A stretch of DNA of 64,000 nucleotides from Actinoallomurus purpureus (GTDB lineage: Bacteria; Actinomycetota; Actinomycetes; Streptosporangiales; Streptosporangiaceae), in contig NZ_JAMXMY010000016.1 in NCBI RefSeq assembly GCF_024055795.1, forward strand, positions 168,790-232,789, read 5' to 3'. How positions within the stretch are numbered: position 1 is the first letter of the stretch; the number at the start of each line of letters is the position of its first letter. Of the stretch, positions 1 through 8,101 are shown piece by piece. The notes beneath the pieces were generated by a model. That model did no database searches. It had not been told where the DNA came from and saw nothing but the letters and a program-made list of their open reading frames with translations. The translations under genes and the position numbers were made by a program.

Positions 1-44
1 AGACCTCGCGCGGCGGCCTCGCCGTCAACGTCATCGAGTGCTGA
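1..44 (+). CDS. C-terminal end of an unidentified protein (partial)
   Basis: An open frame enters from the left edge and stops with TGA at 42-44. It encodes a short tail ending in RGGLAVNVIEC. Thirteen residues are too few to name a family. It is kept only because the frame is open and the next gene starts 31 bases later on the same strand. Confidence 0.35.
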   Translation, partial: TSRGGLAVNVIEC

Positions 45-75
45 TACCGATCCCCCGGCCTCTAAAGTCGGCGGG

Positions 76-876
76 ATGAGCGCTCCTCCTCCCGACAGCG
101 ACGCCCGGACCATCGCGCGCCGGGCGTCGTCCTTCGGCGGCCAGGCCGCCGCCTACGCCGCCGAGCGGCCCGGCTATCCCGACGCGGCGGTGCGCTGGGC
201 CCTGCGACCCGTCGCCGCCCGCACGCCGCTGCGCGTGCTCGACCTGGCTGCCGGCACCGGGAAGCTCACCGAGGGGCTGCTGCGACACACCGCGGACGTC
301 GTCGCGGTGGAACCCGACTCCGGCATGCTCGCCGAGTTGCAGGCCCGGCTACCGGGCGTACCCGCCCTGACGGGCACCGCCGAGCGGATCCCCCTCACCG
401 ACGGCTCGGTCGACGCCGTCCTGGTCGGGCAGGCCATGCACTGGTTCGACCTGAGCCGGGCGCTGCCCGAGATGGCGCGGGTGCTCGCGCCCGGCGGCGT
501 GCTTGCCGGTCTGTGGAACATCGACGACCACAGGATCCCCTGGGTCAGGCGGCTGAAGGAGGTCTCCCGGAACACGGTGTCCTTCAAGGACTGGAATGCC
601 GAGTCGGCGTTCACTCCGACACCGGAGTTCCCGGCGATCGAGCAGGTGGAGTTCTCCCACGCCCAACGGCGGACCGCCGAGTCGATGGCCGCGACCATCG
701 CCACCCACTCACACGTGCTGATCCTGCCCGAGGCCGAGCGGACGGCCTTGATCACCCGGATCGTCGACTACCTGCGCGCGACGCCGGAGACGGCCTCCGG
801 GGAGTTCGAGCTTCCCATCGTCACGGTGGCGATCCGCTCGCTCCTCGGCTCGCGTTCCGCGCCCGAGGACACGTGA
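76..876 (+). CDS. class I SAM-dependent methyltransferase
   Basis: A 266-residue soluble protein with the Rossmann methyltransferase fold. Motif I (VLDLAAGTGK, about residues 54-63) binds S-adenosylmethionine, an acidic residue follows at the end of strand 2 (VEPD), and a motif near residue 115 (VDAVLVGQAMHWF) is typical of the Methyltransf_11/UbiE-like group that acts on small molecules. The substrate cannot be read from the sequence. The ATG lies 31 bases after the stop of the partial upstream gene with a weak GGCGGG ribosome site. A strong hairpin follows the stop, so it is probably the last gene of its unit. Confidence 0.85.
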   Translation: MSAPPPDSDARTIARRASSFGGQAAAYAAERPGYPDAAVRWALRPVAARTPLRVLDLAAGTGKLTEGLLRHTADVVAVEPDSGMLAELQARLPGVPALTGTAERIPLTDGSVDAVLVGQAMHWFDLSRALPEMARVLAPGGVLAGLWNIDDHRIPWVRRLKEVSRNTVSFKDWNAESAFTPTPEFPAIEQVEFSHAQRRTAESMAATIATHSHVLILPEAERTALITRIVDYLRATPETASGEFELPIVTVAIRSLLGSRSAPEDT

Positions 877-888
877 CCGGCGGGCCGC

Positions 889-921
889 GCCGGGTGGTCC
901 GGTGCGTCCAGACCACCCGGC
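889..921. terminator. bidirectional hairpin between convergent genes
   Basis: An 11-bp perfect stem (GCCGGGTGGTC pairing with GACCACCCGGC) with an 11-base loop lies between the methyltransferase stop at 876 and the stop of the minus-strand coiled-coil gene at 964. There is no T-run on either side, as is common for actinomycete terminators. Confidence 0.65.
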
Positions 922-963
922 GGGGAATTCCGGCAGAGCCGCAAGGCCAAGGAGTACGAGCAG

Positions 964-1305
964 CTAACCCTTCTGCTTGAGCAGGGAGAGGATCTCGTCG
1001 ACCGCGCCCCGGACACCTTCCATCTGGGTCTCCAGGCCCCCGACGCTCTTCTCCAACCCCCCGACGCTCTTCTCGAACCCCTCGAACCGGGTCTCAAGCC
1101 CCTCGAACCGGGTCTCAAACCCCTCGAACCGGGTCTCGAGGTTGTCCAGGCGGCGGGTGTTCTCCGCGACGCCGTGCTGCAGCTCGGACAGGACGCGCCC
1201 GTGCTGGTTCTGCCTGCGTTCGATCCGCGTGACGGCCTCGCGTGTCTCGAGGATCGTGTCGCCGAGAGCCAGGATGTCCTCCCGTGCTCGCTCGTCGACG
1301 GCCAT
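964..1305 (-). CDS. small coiled-coil protein with heptad repeats
   Basis: A 113-residue hydrophilic protein with no signal peptide or membrane segment. From about residue 55 it is a run of seven-residue units (LETRFEG, FETRFEG, LETRFEG, then LEKSVGG twice) with Leu or Phe leading each unit, as expected for an alpha-helical coiled coil. No enzymatic motif is present. A structural or partner-binding role is inference; unrelated SlyX-like or haemagglutinin-stalk-like coiled coils look similar. The ATG at 1303-1305 is preceded by AAAGGAG. The same frame stays open far upstream, but the good ribosome site and loss of protein-like composition support this start. Confidence 0.75.
   Translation of the reverse strand: MAVDERAREDILALGDTILETREAVTRIERRQNQHGRVLSELQHGVAENTRRLDNLETRFEGFETRFEGLETRFEGFEKSVGGLEKSVGGLETQMEGVRGAVDEILSLLKQKG
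1036..1140 (-). repeat. tandem 21-bp repeats encoding coiled-coil heptads
   Basis: Two sub-families of 21-bp units lie head to tail inside the coiled-coil gene: about three to four copies with core CTCGAACCGGGTCTC and two copies with core CCGACGCTCTTCTC. The period equals seven codons, so copy-number change keeps the frame and alters coiled-coil length. Confidence 0.85.
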
Positions 1306-1427
1306 GCGTGCTCCTTTCGTCCCACTCCGGCGGAAGCGAGATGGTGGGTTGGCCGCCGTTACGGTGGGGGGGGTTACCGTTGGATGCTGGACTGTGCGGG
1401 GCGTAACGGAGACTACACGTTCCGTGT

Positions 1428-1991
1428 TTATCTCGCACGCCACTCGGCGAGGTCTGCGGCGAAGCCGGCGTTGAGGGCGTAGTGCACGCTGACGACCTTG
1501 GCCTTCTTCGGCACGGCGAAAACGATGAACCCCGACCTGACCTGCCCCTGGCGGAGCTTCACGACCTTGGGAAAGCCGGGACCGGCGGTCACCGTCGCCA
1601 CCGTCGGGTCGTACGTCCGCCCGGCATCGTCCATGACCTTCGCGCCGTAGGTGGGGCTGTCGTCGTACGCGGCGTCGCCGACGTTCTTCAGCACGAAGCG
1701 CGCGGCTACGAAGCGCTCGCCCTTCCGCGGCTGCTGGAAGGCGCCGTGGCCGGTCGCGGTGGAGACGATCTGCTTGACCTTGACGGTGAGCCGGAGCCGG
1801 CCGGCGCCGCCCGAGTCGTCGGCGCCGCTCAGTGTGACGGCCTGGCCGATCTTCACCCGTTGGATCCGCGTCGTCGCCGAGGGGGTCGGCGACTGGGAGT
1901 TCTTCGCGGTCTGCGCGGCGTTGCCGCACCCGGCGAGCAGTGCCGCCGTTCCGACGGCAAGGGCCAGCCTCCGCACCACGTCGCTCCCCAT
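1428..1991 (-). CDS. secreted lipoprotein with a DUF4352-like domain
   Basis: A 187-residue protein beginning with a lipoprotein signal (MGSDVVRRLALAVGTAALLAGC; lipobox LAGC, Cys22), then a Ser/Thr/Pro-rich linker. The C-terminal part (about 45-187) has the beta-sandwich pattern of DUF4352/telomeric-repeat-like lipoproteins: a line of alternating hydrophobic strands, FVAARFVLKNVGD, and a closing strand SGFIVFAVP. It should be anchored to the outer face of the membrane. Function is unknown. The ATG at 1989-1991 was chosen because the signal peptide starts there; an earlier start would bury it. Confidence 0.8.
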   Translation of the reverse strand: MGSDVVRRLALAVGTAALLAGCGNAAQTAKNSQSPTPSATTRIQRVKIGQAVTLSGADDSGGAGRLRLTVKVKQIVSTATGHGAFQQPRKGERFVAARFVLKNVGDAAYDDSPTYGAKVMDDAGRTYDPTVATVTAGPGFPKVVKLRQGQVRSGFIVFAVPKKAKVVSVHYALNAGFAADLAEWRAR

Positions 1992-2107
1992 TGGACGGAC
2001 TGTCAGCACCGCTGGCTCATGATAGGGGCCGGTGCGCGGCGATGGCGACCGAGCGGCGGGGCTCACCTCCGGAGCAAGGAACCCGGCGCACCGGCCGGGC
2101 ACCGGGC

Positions 2108-3295
2108 TCAGGACCGCGCGAGTCTCCGGAGCGCGAGTTCGGCGAGCAACGCGGCCCCGTCCGCCAGCACGCCGTCGTCGAAGACCGCGTCCGGTGCGTG
2201 GTTGAACGGCGCGGTCGAGGGATCACGGTCGGGCGGACAGGCGCCGAGGAACACGAACGCCCCGGGCACCTGCTCCAGCACGTATGAGAAGTCCTCCGCC
2301 GCGGTGATGGGATTGGGTCCCCACACGAACCGGTCGGGGCCGTACAGGTCGCCGATCGTGGCCTCGGCGAACTCCGCCTCGGCGGCGGCGTTGACGGTGA
2401 CGGGATACCCCATGTGGTGATGGACCTCGACGCCGAGGCGGTGCGCGGCCGCGATGCCGCGCAGAACCTCGTCGACGCCCTCGATGACCCTGGCGTGCGC
2501 CTCACGGGAGAAAGAGCGGATCGTCAGGTCGAACCGCGCCTCGGCCGGGATGATGTTGGCGGTGGTGCCGGCGTGGAAGCGGCCGACCGTGATCACCACC
2601 GGGTCGAAGGCGTCGAACGTCCGGGTGGTGAACGTCTGCAGCGCCGTCACCATCTCACAGGCCGCCGGGATCGGGTCCTTGGCGAGGTGCGGCTGGGAGC
2701 CGTGGCCGCCCGCGCCGCGCACGGTGACGTGAATCTCGTCCGCGGCGGCCATCAGCGGACCGCGCCGGGTCATGAACCAGCCACCCGGAAGGAGCGCTGA
2801 GGTGACGTGCAGGCCGTACGCCGCGACGGGCCGTGTTCCGGCCGCGTCGAGCACCCCTTCGGCGATCATGTGGAGCGCTCCGGCGAAGCCCTCCTCACCG
2901 GGTTGGAACATGAAGATCACGCTGCCGGCGAAGTCCGCGTCCGCGAGGATCCGCGCCGCACCGACGAGCATGGCGGCGTGCAGGTCATGACCGCAGGCGT
3001 GCATCCGGTCCTCGATGCGGCTGGCGTAGTCGAGACCGGAGCGCTCGGTCAGGGGAAGCGCGTCCATGTCCGCGCGCAGGAGGACGGCGGGGCCGGGCGA
3101 CGAGCCGCGGAGCACGGCGGTCACCGAGGACGACGACCGCCCGAGGCCGATCTCCAGTGGAAGCCCGTCCAGCGCGGCCAGCACCTTCTCCTGGGTGCGA
3201 GGCAGCTCCAGGCCCAGCTCGGGCTCCCGGTGCAGGTCTCGGCGGAGGCGTACGAGATCGTCTTGAAGGTCGCCGGTGGCGCGCGGGGAGGGCAT
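2108..3295 (-). CDS. M20 family amidohydrolase (aminoacylase/hippurate-hydrolase type)
   Basis: A 395-residue zinc peptidase-like hydrolase that cleaves N-acyl amino acids or similar amides. Metal and catalytic signatures are present in order: RADMDALP (about 74-81), HACGHD (99-104) and PGEEG (132-136). The rest follows the dimerisation lid and second catalytic half of the M20D subgroup. No signal peptide, so cytoplasmic. The actual acyl amino acid is unknown. It ends 11 bases upstream, in the direction of transcription, of nothing functionally related: the AmaP-like gene lies on its far side at 3307 on the same strand and is transcribed before it. Confidence 0.9.
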   Translation of the reverse strand: MPSPRATGDLQDDLVRLRRDLHREPELGLELPRTQEKVLAALDGLPLEIGLGRSSSSVTAVLRGSSPGPAVLLRADMDALPLTERSGLDYASRIEDRMHACGHDLHAAMLVGAARILADADFAGSVIFMFQPGEEGFAGALHMIAEGVLDAAGTRPVAAYGLHVTSALLPGGWFMTRRGPLMAAADEIHVTVRGAGGHGSQPHLAKDPIPAACEMVTALQTFTTRTFDAFDPVVITVGRFHAGTTANIIPAEARFDLTIRSFSREAHARVIEGVDEVLRGIAAAHRLGVEVHHHMGYPVTVNAAAEAEFAEATIGDLYGPDRFVWGPNPITAAEDFSYVLEQVPGAFVFLGACPPDRDPSTAPFNHAPDAVFDDGVLADGAALLAELALRRLARS

Positions 3296-3306
3296 GGCTC
3301 CTCAGG

Positions 3307-3864
3307 TTACGCCGCGCCGGCCTCTTGGCGGTCGCGCACGACCCGAAAGATCACGACGCCGGTGATGTCGTCGCGGGCGAGCGCCGCCCGCAGGCGGGTC
3401 AGCGCCTCGCCGCGGATCCGCCCCCCGAGTCCGGCGAGGTCCGCGTCGGCGGCACACGTGACGCGCAGCAGCACCCGAGGGCCGGTCGCCCGCCCGGTGA
3501 GCCGCGCCCGCACGTCGCGTACGCCGTCGTACGCCGTGACGTCGGCGAGGACCGTGCGGACGGCGACGCGTGCGGCCATCCGTGTCGCGCCGGACCGCGT
3601 GTCACCGATCGCCAGCCTGCGGAGCCGCCGGCCCCGCCCCAGGGAGATGAGCCATCCGGCTCCCATGGCACCGACCGCACCGGCGGTCACGGCGACGACG
3701 GGCCAGAACCAGCCGTGCGCCGGCATCCAGCGCGACATCCCGGCGGTCCAGATCGGCCGGTGGGCGCATCGCCGCCCGAACGCCCCCCATCCGGCCGCCA
3801 GTGCCGAGCCGCCCACGCCCAGGAGCGCCAGGCCGGTCAGCGCGAGCCACACCCGGTTCGTCAC
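3307..3864 (-). CDS. AmaP-like alkaline-shock membrane-anchor protein
   Basis: A 185-residue protein with two hydrophobic segments near the N terminus (about 6-29 and 52-74) and a cytoplasmic domain with the alternating pattern VRDVRARLTG and RVLLRVTCAADADL seen in actinobacterial AmaP relatives. In the family AmaP tethers an Asp23/Gls24 protein to the membrane. The GTG start at 3862-3864 is 2 bases after the stop of the DUF6286 gene, so the two are translationally coupled. No Asp23 gene is in reach, which is unusual for the cluster. Confidence 0.75.
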   Translation of the reverse strand: MTNRVWLALTGLALLGVGGSALAAGWGAFGRRCAHRPIWTAGMSRWMPAHGWFWPVVAVTAGAVGAMGAGWLISLGRGRRLRRLAIGDTRSGATRMAARVAVRTVLADVTAYDGVRDVRARLTGRATGPRVLLRVTCAADADLAGLGGRIRGEALTRLRAALARDDITGVVIFRVVRDRQEAGAA

Positions 3865-3866
3865 GT

Positions 3867-4514
3867 CTAGTCCTCCCGCCACCTGAGGTGTACGACGACG
3901 CGCGGCGCCCGCACCAGGTCGGTGGCGTCGATCCGCGCCCGTACGGCGTCGGCCACCAGTTCCCGCAGCGTGCCCGGGTTCCGGTACCCGGTGGCCGCGT
4001 GAACGACGGCCCGACGCCGCAGCGGTCCGCGCAGCCGTACCCTCGCCTCGGTGATGCCGGGTACGCCCAGGGCGGCCGCCTCCAGCGCCGTGCACAGCCC
4101 CGCGCGCCCGACTCCGAGGAGGCACCGGGGGTCGCTCGCCTCCATCGCGGCCACGCCTCCGTGTCCGGGCAGCAGGGCGACCAGCACGAGCAGTAGTCCG
4201 GCGAGCCCGGCGCCGCCCGCGATGGCGAGGACGGCCGGGTCGTTCCAGGCCATCGTCCGCAGCAGCCGCTCCGCGTGGGCGACGGCCCGGGTCCTCGGGA
4301 GGGGATGACCGAGCATGGTGGAGATCAGCCCGGCGGCCGTCCCCGCGCCCGTGACCGTCAGCAGCGCCGCCGTGACGACCGCGGCGGGCGTCCTCCGGGG
4401 CCGGAAGAACCGCACCGCCACCCGGCGGAGGTCGGACGGATCCATCGGCCGCGCATGGACGGTGTGCACGACCGTGTCCCCGGCACCGATCGCGTCATCG
4501 GTGGTCCCCTCCAC
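3867..4514 (-). CDS. DUF6286 domain membrane protein
   Basis: A 215-residue protein with two membrane helices (about 42-66 and 94-115) separated by a short loop, and a C-terminal domain (about 130-215) whose pattern (GVPGITEARVRLRGPL, VVHAATGYRN) resembles AmaP and DUF6286 proteins of Asp23 operons. Starts at GTG 4512-4514 behind GGGAG. It heads a two-gene unit with the AmaP-like gene. The function in actinomycetes is not established; a cell-envelope stress role is inferred only from the family neighbourhood. Confidence 0.75.
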   Translation of the reverse strand: MEGTTDDAIGAGDTVVHTVHARPMDPSDLRRVAVRFFRPRRTPAAVVTAALLTVTGAGTAAGLISTMLGHPLPRTRAVAHAERLLRTMAWNDPAVLAIAGGAGLAGLLLVLVALLPGHGGVAAMEASDPRCLLGVGRAGLCTALEAAALGVPGITEARVRLRGPLRRRAVVHAATGYRNPGTLRELVADAVRARIDATDLVRAPRVVVHLRWRED

Positions 4515-4662
4515 GGCGGTCTCCCGTCCGTCGCCCGTCGCACGGTGCCGTCACCGCGCGTCCTGCGGTCGGTTCGCCGGGGGTCGAATCGCTCACTCGA
4601 ACAGTGAGACTAGAGAGCGGACGGTAATGATCGTTCCGCGACCGGCCCGCGGAACGGGAAAC

Positions 4663-5508
4663 TCAGCGGAACACCACGGTTCGCTCGGCGTTGAGAAGGA
4701 TCCGGTGTTCGGCATGCCAGCGCACGGCGCGGGCCAGCGCGAGGCACTCCATGTCCCGCCCGACCGCCATCAGCTCCTCCGGCCCCTGGGTGTGCTCGAC
4801 GCGCGCGACCTCCTGCTCGATGATCGGCCCCTCGTCGAGCCGCGGTGTCACGTAGTGCGCGGTCGCGCCGATGAGCTTCACACCGCGCTGGTGCGCCTGG
4901 TGGTACGGACGGGCGCCCTTGAAGCTGGGCAGGAACGAATGGTGGATGTTGATGACGCGGCCCGGCAGCTTCGCGCAGAAGTCGTCGGACAGCACCTGCA
5001 TGTACCGGGCGAGCACGACGAGGTCCGCCTGGTAGTGCTCGACCAGCGCGAGGAGCTCGGCCTCCTGCGCGGCGCGGGTCTCGGACGTGACGGGCAGGTG
5101 GTGGTAGTCGATGCCGTACGACTGGGTCAGCGGCCGCATGTCGGGGTGGTTCGACGCGACCGCGACGATGTCGACGTCGAGCAGGCCGGAGCGCTGACGG
5201 TAGAGCAGGTCGTTGAGGCAGTGTCCGTACTTGGACACGAGGATGAGAACCCGGGACCGGACGGCCAGGTCATTCAGGTGCCAGTCCAGCGCGAACTCCC
5301 CGGCCAGGGTGCCGAACGCCTCGTGGAGCGCGTCCTGCAGCCCCTCCGGCGCCTCGAACTGGATGCGCAGGAAGAAGCGCCCGGTGCTCCGGTCGCCGAA
5401 CTGCTGGCTCTCCAGGATGTTGCAGTCGCGCTCGGCGAGCGCCCCTGACACGGCGGCCACGATGCCCGGCCGGTCGGGGCAGGACAGCGTGAGCACGTAT
5501 TCGGACAT
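4663..5508 (-). CDS. purU: formyltetrahydrofolate deformylase
   Basis: A 281-residue enzyme that hydrolyses 10-formyl-THF to formate and THF, balancing one-carbon pools and feeding formate to purine synthesis. An N-terminal ACT domain (about 1-80, starting YVLTLSCPDRPGIVAAVSG) is followed by a formyltransferase domain with NIHHSFLPSF and the catalytic loop GATAHYVTPRLDEGPII. ATG 5506-5508 has GAAGG upstream; an in-frame start 13 codons earlier lacks family similarity. It is a single gene, divergent from the membrane-protein gene at 5835. Confidence 0.93.
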   Translation of the reverse strand: MSEYVLTLSCPDRPGIVAAVSGALAERDCNILESQQFGDRSTGRFFLRIQFEAPEGLQDALHEAFGTLAGEFALDWHLNDLAVRSRVLILVSKYGHCLNDLLYRQRSGLLDVDIVAVASNHPDMRPLTQSYGIDYHHLPVTSETRAAQEAELLALVEHYQADLVVLARYMQVLSDDFCAKLPGRVINIHHSFLPSFKGARPYHQAHQRGVKLIGATAHYVTPRLDEGPIIEQEVARVEHTQGPEELMAVGRDMECLALARAVRWHAEHRILLNAERTVVFR

Positions 5509-5834
5509 GGCCTTACCTTCGAGATGTCGTGGATCATGCGGCCACACGGCCCGGTCGCTCAGGTCACGGGCCGGCCCGCGGTGTCCCTACGAGGGTAACG
5601 GGGCGGCCCGACCATCATCGGTGGTCAGGCCGGTGACGGCGCCAGGGCACCCCTTCCACCCTCAGAGATGGGCAAAACCTGCGGCGGCATGAGCGTACCG
5701 GCCGTGCGCCATGTTCGGAGCGGCCATACTTCACCCTGCCGACCAGGAAATTTAACGCGCGTGGCGGGTCGCACTCCGACCGACGGCCGTATTCTCCGCA
5801 CCGGGTTTCCGGACCACTCGAGGGAGATGATCAG
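5509..5834. other. 326-bp divergent intergenic region
   Basis: This region lies between purU (minus) and the large membrane-protein gene (plus), so it must hold both promoters. I find no convincing -35/-10 pair, riboswitch fold or long inverted repeat. A GAGGGAG ribosome site immediately precedes the GTG at 5835. Confidence 0.5.
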
Positions 5835-7937
5835 GTGCTGAGAGGCCCAGTCGTCGTGATGGCGGCGCTCGCCCTGACGCTCTTCGCGCCGTGCGGCTCG
5901 CCGGCCCGCGCCGAGACGGCGGCACCCGCGCGGCACGCCGTGCTGATCGGTGTCCCGGGCCTCCAGTGGAGCGACGTGAGCCCCACCGCGACGCCGCACC
6001 TCTGGCGGCTCGCGCGGGGGGCCGCGGCCGGGCTGCTGTCGGTCCGTGCCGTGGGCCGGCTGACCTGCCCGGGTGACGGCTGGACGACCGTGTCGGCCGG
6101 CGCCCGGTCCGCGGCGGGCCCGTACTGCCGCCGGGCGATCACCGTCTCTCCCTCCGGAACGGGCGCCGTCGTGAACGACATCGCCACGATCCGCCGTGTC
6201 AACGCCGGATTCGGCACGGTCGGGCTGTTCGGGGACTCCGTGCACCGGGCGGGCGGCTGCACCACCGCCGTGGGTCCCGGAGCGGCGCTGGCGGCCGGCG
6301 ACCTCGGCGGCCGCGTCGACACGTACACGCGGGACATCGCCACGCTGCCCGCGGGCGACTGGGCGCGCTGCGCCGCCACCGTCGTCGACGCGGGCGCCGT
6401 CGCCGGGCCGGACCGCGCGTCCTCGGCGCGCCGCGCGGACGCCGCGGTCGGGGCGGTGCTGGCGCGCCTGCCGGCCGACGCCGACGTGCTCGTCGCCGGG
6501 ATCTCCGACCACGACCGGACACCGCACCTCCGGCTCGTGCTGGCGACCGGGCCGGGGACCGCCGGGCGCTACCTCGGCTCGGAATCCACCCGGCGGGCCG
6601 ACATGGTGATCCTGCCGGACCTCACCGCGACCATGCTGGCCTGGCTCGGCGTCCCCTACCCGGCCGGGCTGATCGGCACCCCGCTGCTCCCGGACGCCCA
6701 CCGCCCGGCCGTCCTCGACTCGGCGGTGAACGACCTCAGGGCACAGGACGTCGCGGCTCAGACCCACCGCGACCTGCTCCCCCGTTTCTTCGCGGCGTTC
6801 GTGATCGGACAGCTGCTGCTCTACGGCGCGGCGGCCCTCGCGCTCCAGCTTCGGTGGGCCGGGCGGCGGCGCGTGCGGATCCTCGCCGCCACGCGCCTGA
6901 CCGCACTGGTCGCGGCCGCCGTTCCCGCCTCGACGTACCTGGTCAACCTGGTGCCGTGGTGGCGCGCCGCCCACCCGCTCCCCTCCCTCGTGGCGGCCAT
7001 CGCGGCCGTCGACGCGCTCGTGGTCGCGGTCGCCGTGTCCGGGCCGTGGCGGCGGCGGGTGCTCGGTCCCGGCACCGTCATCGCGGGCATGACCGCCGCC
7101 GTGCTGGGAGCGGACCTCCTCACGGGCAGCCGACTACAGCTCAACAGCCTCATGGGGTACTCCCCGCTGGTGGGCGGCCGCTACTACGGCATGGGCAACA
7201 TCGCCTTCGCGGTGCTGGCCACCTCCACGCTGCTGGCCGCCTCCGGGGTGGCCCAGTGGCTCGAACCCCGCCGGGGCCGCAGGGCGGCCGTCGCCGCCGT
7301 GCTCGCCATGACGATGACCGCCGCGCTCCTGGACAGTTGGACCGCCTGGGGCAGCGACTTCGGCGGTCTGATCGCGTTCGTCCCCGGCCTGGCCACGACG
7401 GCGCTGCTGGTGAGCGGCCGCCGCGTGTCCTTTCTCCGGCTGCAGGTGCTCCGCGCGGCCGGCATGGCGCTCGTACTCGGGGTGGCGTTCATCGACCATC
7501 TGCGGCCGCCCGCCGAGCAGACGCACATGGGCCGCTTCTTCGGCCAGCTCGTCGAGGGCAACGCCCTGCCCTGGCTGGAACGCAAGTTCACCGCCATGAT
7601 CCGTACGTTCGGCAACCCGACGCTCCTGCCCATCGTGGTCGCGGCCTTCCTGTTCCTCGTGCTCGTGCTGCACCGGCCGGGCCGTGCCGGGGCCGGCGGC
7701 CTGCAGCTCGCCTACGACCGCGCCCCGATGCTGCGGGCCGGCCTGTCGGGTGCGTTCGTGACCGCCTTGGTCGGCGGGGCGGTGAACGACTCGGGGCTCG
7801 CGGTGCCCGCCCTCGCCCTGGCCGTGGCCGTCCCGCTCGCCCTCACCGCGGCCGTGATCGCGCTCGAGGTCCGGGAAGGCTCCGATGCCCCGACCGGCCC
7901 GGTCCCCGGCCTCGCCCTGCGCACCGTCGAAAACTGA
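5835..7937 (+). CDS. large polytopic membrane protein with an extracytoplasmic phosphatase-like domain
   Basis: A 700-residue protein. An N-terminal signal segment (about 1-27) is followed by an extracellular domain (about 30-315) whose layout (AVLIGVPGLQWSDV, then TPHLWRLARG, and later ADMVILPDLTATMLAWLGV) recalls the alkaline-phosphatase/phosphodiesterase superfamily. The classical metal ligands are not all evident, so catalysis is doubtful. About eleven hydrophobic helices follow from residue 318 to 680. Similar proteins of unknown function occur across actinomycetes. The GTG start is supported by GAGGGAG eight bases upstream. It stands alone, with a short hairpin near 7941-7956 after the stop. 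Confidence 0.8.
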   Translation: MLRGPVVVMAALALTLFAPCGSPARAETAAPARHAVLIGVPGLQWSDVSPTATPHLWRLARGAAAGLLSVRAVGRLTCPGDGWTTVSAGARSAAGPYCRRAITVSPSGTGAVVNDIATIRRVNAGFGTVGLFGDSVHRAGGCTTAVGPGAALAAGDLGGRVDTYTRDIATLPAGDWARCAATVVDAGAVAGPDRASSARRADAAVGAVLARLPADADVLVAGISDHDRTPHLRLVLATGPGTAGRYLGSESTRRADMVILPDLTATMLAWLGVPYPAGLIGTPLLPDAHRPAVLDSAVNDLRAQDVAAQTHRDLLPRFFAAFVIGQLLLYGAAALALQLRWAGRRRVRILAATRLTALVAAAVPASTYLVNLVPWWRAAHPLPSLVAAIAAVDALVVAVAVSGPWRRRVLGPGTVIAGMTAAVLGADLLTGSRLQLNSLMGYSPLVGGRYYGMGNIAFAVLATSTLLAASGVAQWLEPRRGRRAAVAAVLAMTMTAALLDSWTAWGSDFGGLIAFVPGLATTALLVSGRRVSFLRLQVLRAAGMALVLGVAFIDHLRPPAEQTHMGRFFGQLVEGNALPWLERKFTAMIRTFGNPTLLPIVVAAFLFLVLVLHRPGRAGAGGLQLAYDRAPMLRAGLSGAFVTALVGGAVNDSGLAVPALALAVAVPLALTAAVIALEVREGSDAPTGPVPGLALRTVEN

Positions 7938-8101
7938 TTCGACCGCTCCATAGCGGTAGGCCCTGTGGAGAAGACCCCACCCCCTCAGCGGGCGGCGTGA
8001 CACGCGCTGGGCCATCGACTCGCACGTCGGTGCTATGGCGCGCACAGATTCGTACTACCAGTGAGTAGTTTCGAGGGGTGCGGGCGGGTTGGATCGGTGC
8101 C

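Noticed and set aside
1036..1140. CRISPR-like array
   Set aside because: The repeats are directly abutting 21-bp coding units without spacers.
1306..1929. Upstream extension of the coiled-coil gene
   Set aside because: The sequence is Arg-rich and non-protein-like, overlaps the lipoprotein gene, and a good ribosome site serves the start at 1305.
5509..5834. Possible glycine or THF riboswitch before purU
   Set aside because: Some short matches (CTCAG, GGCAAA) are present but the conserved core and stems could not be assembled on either strand.
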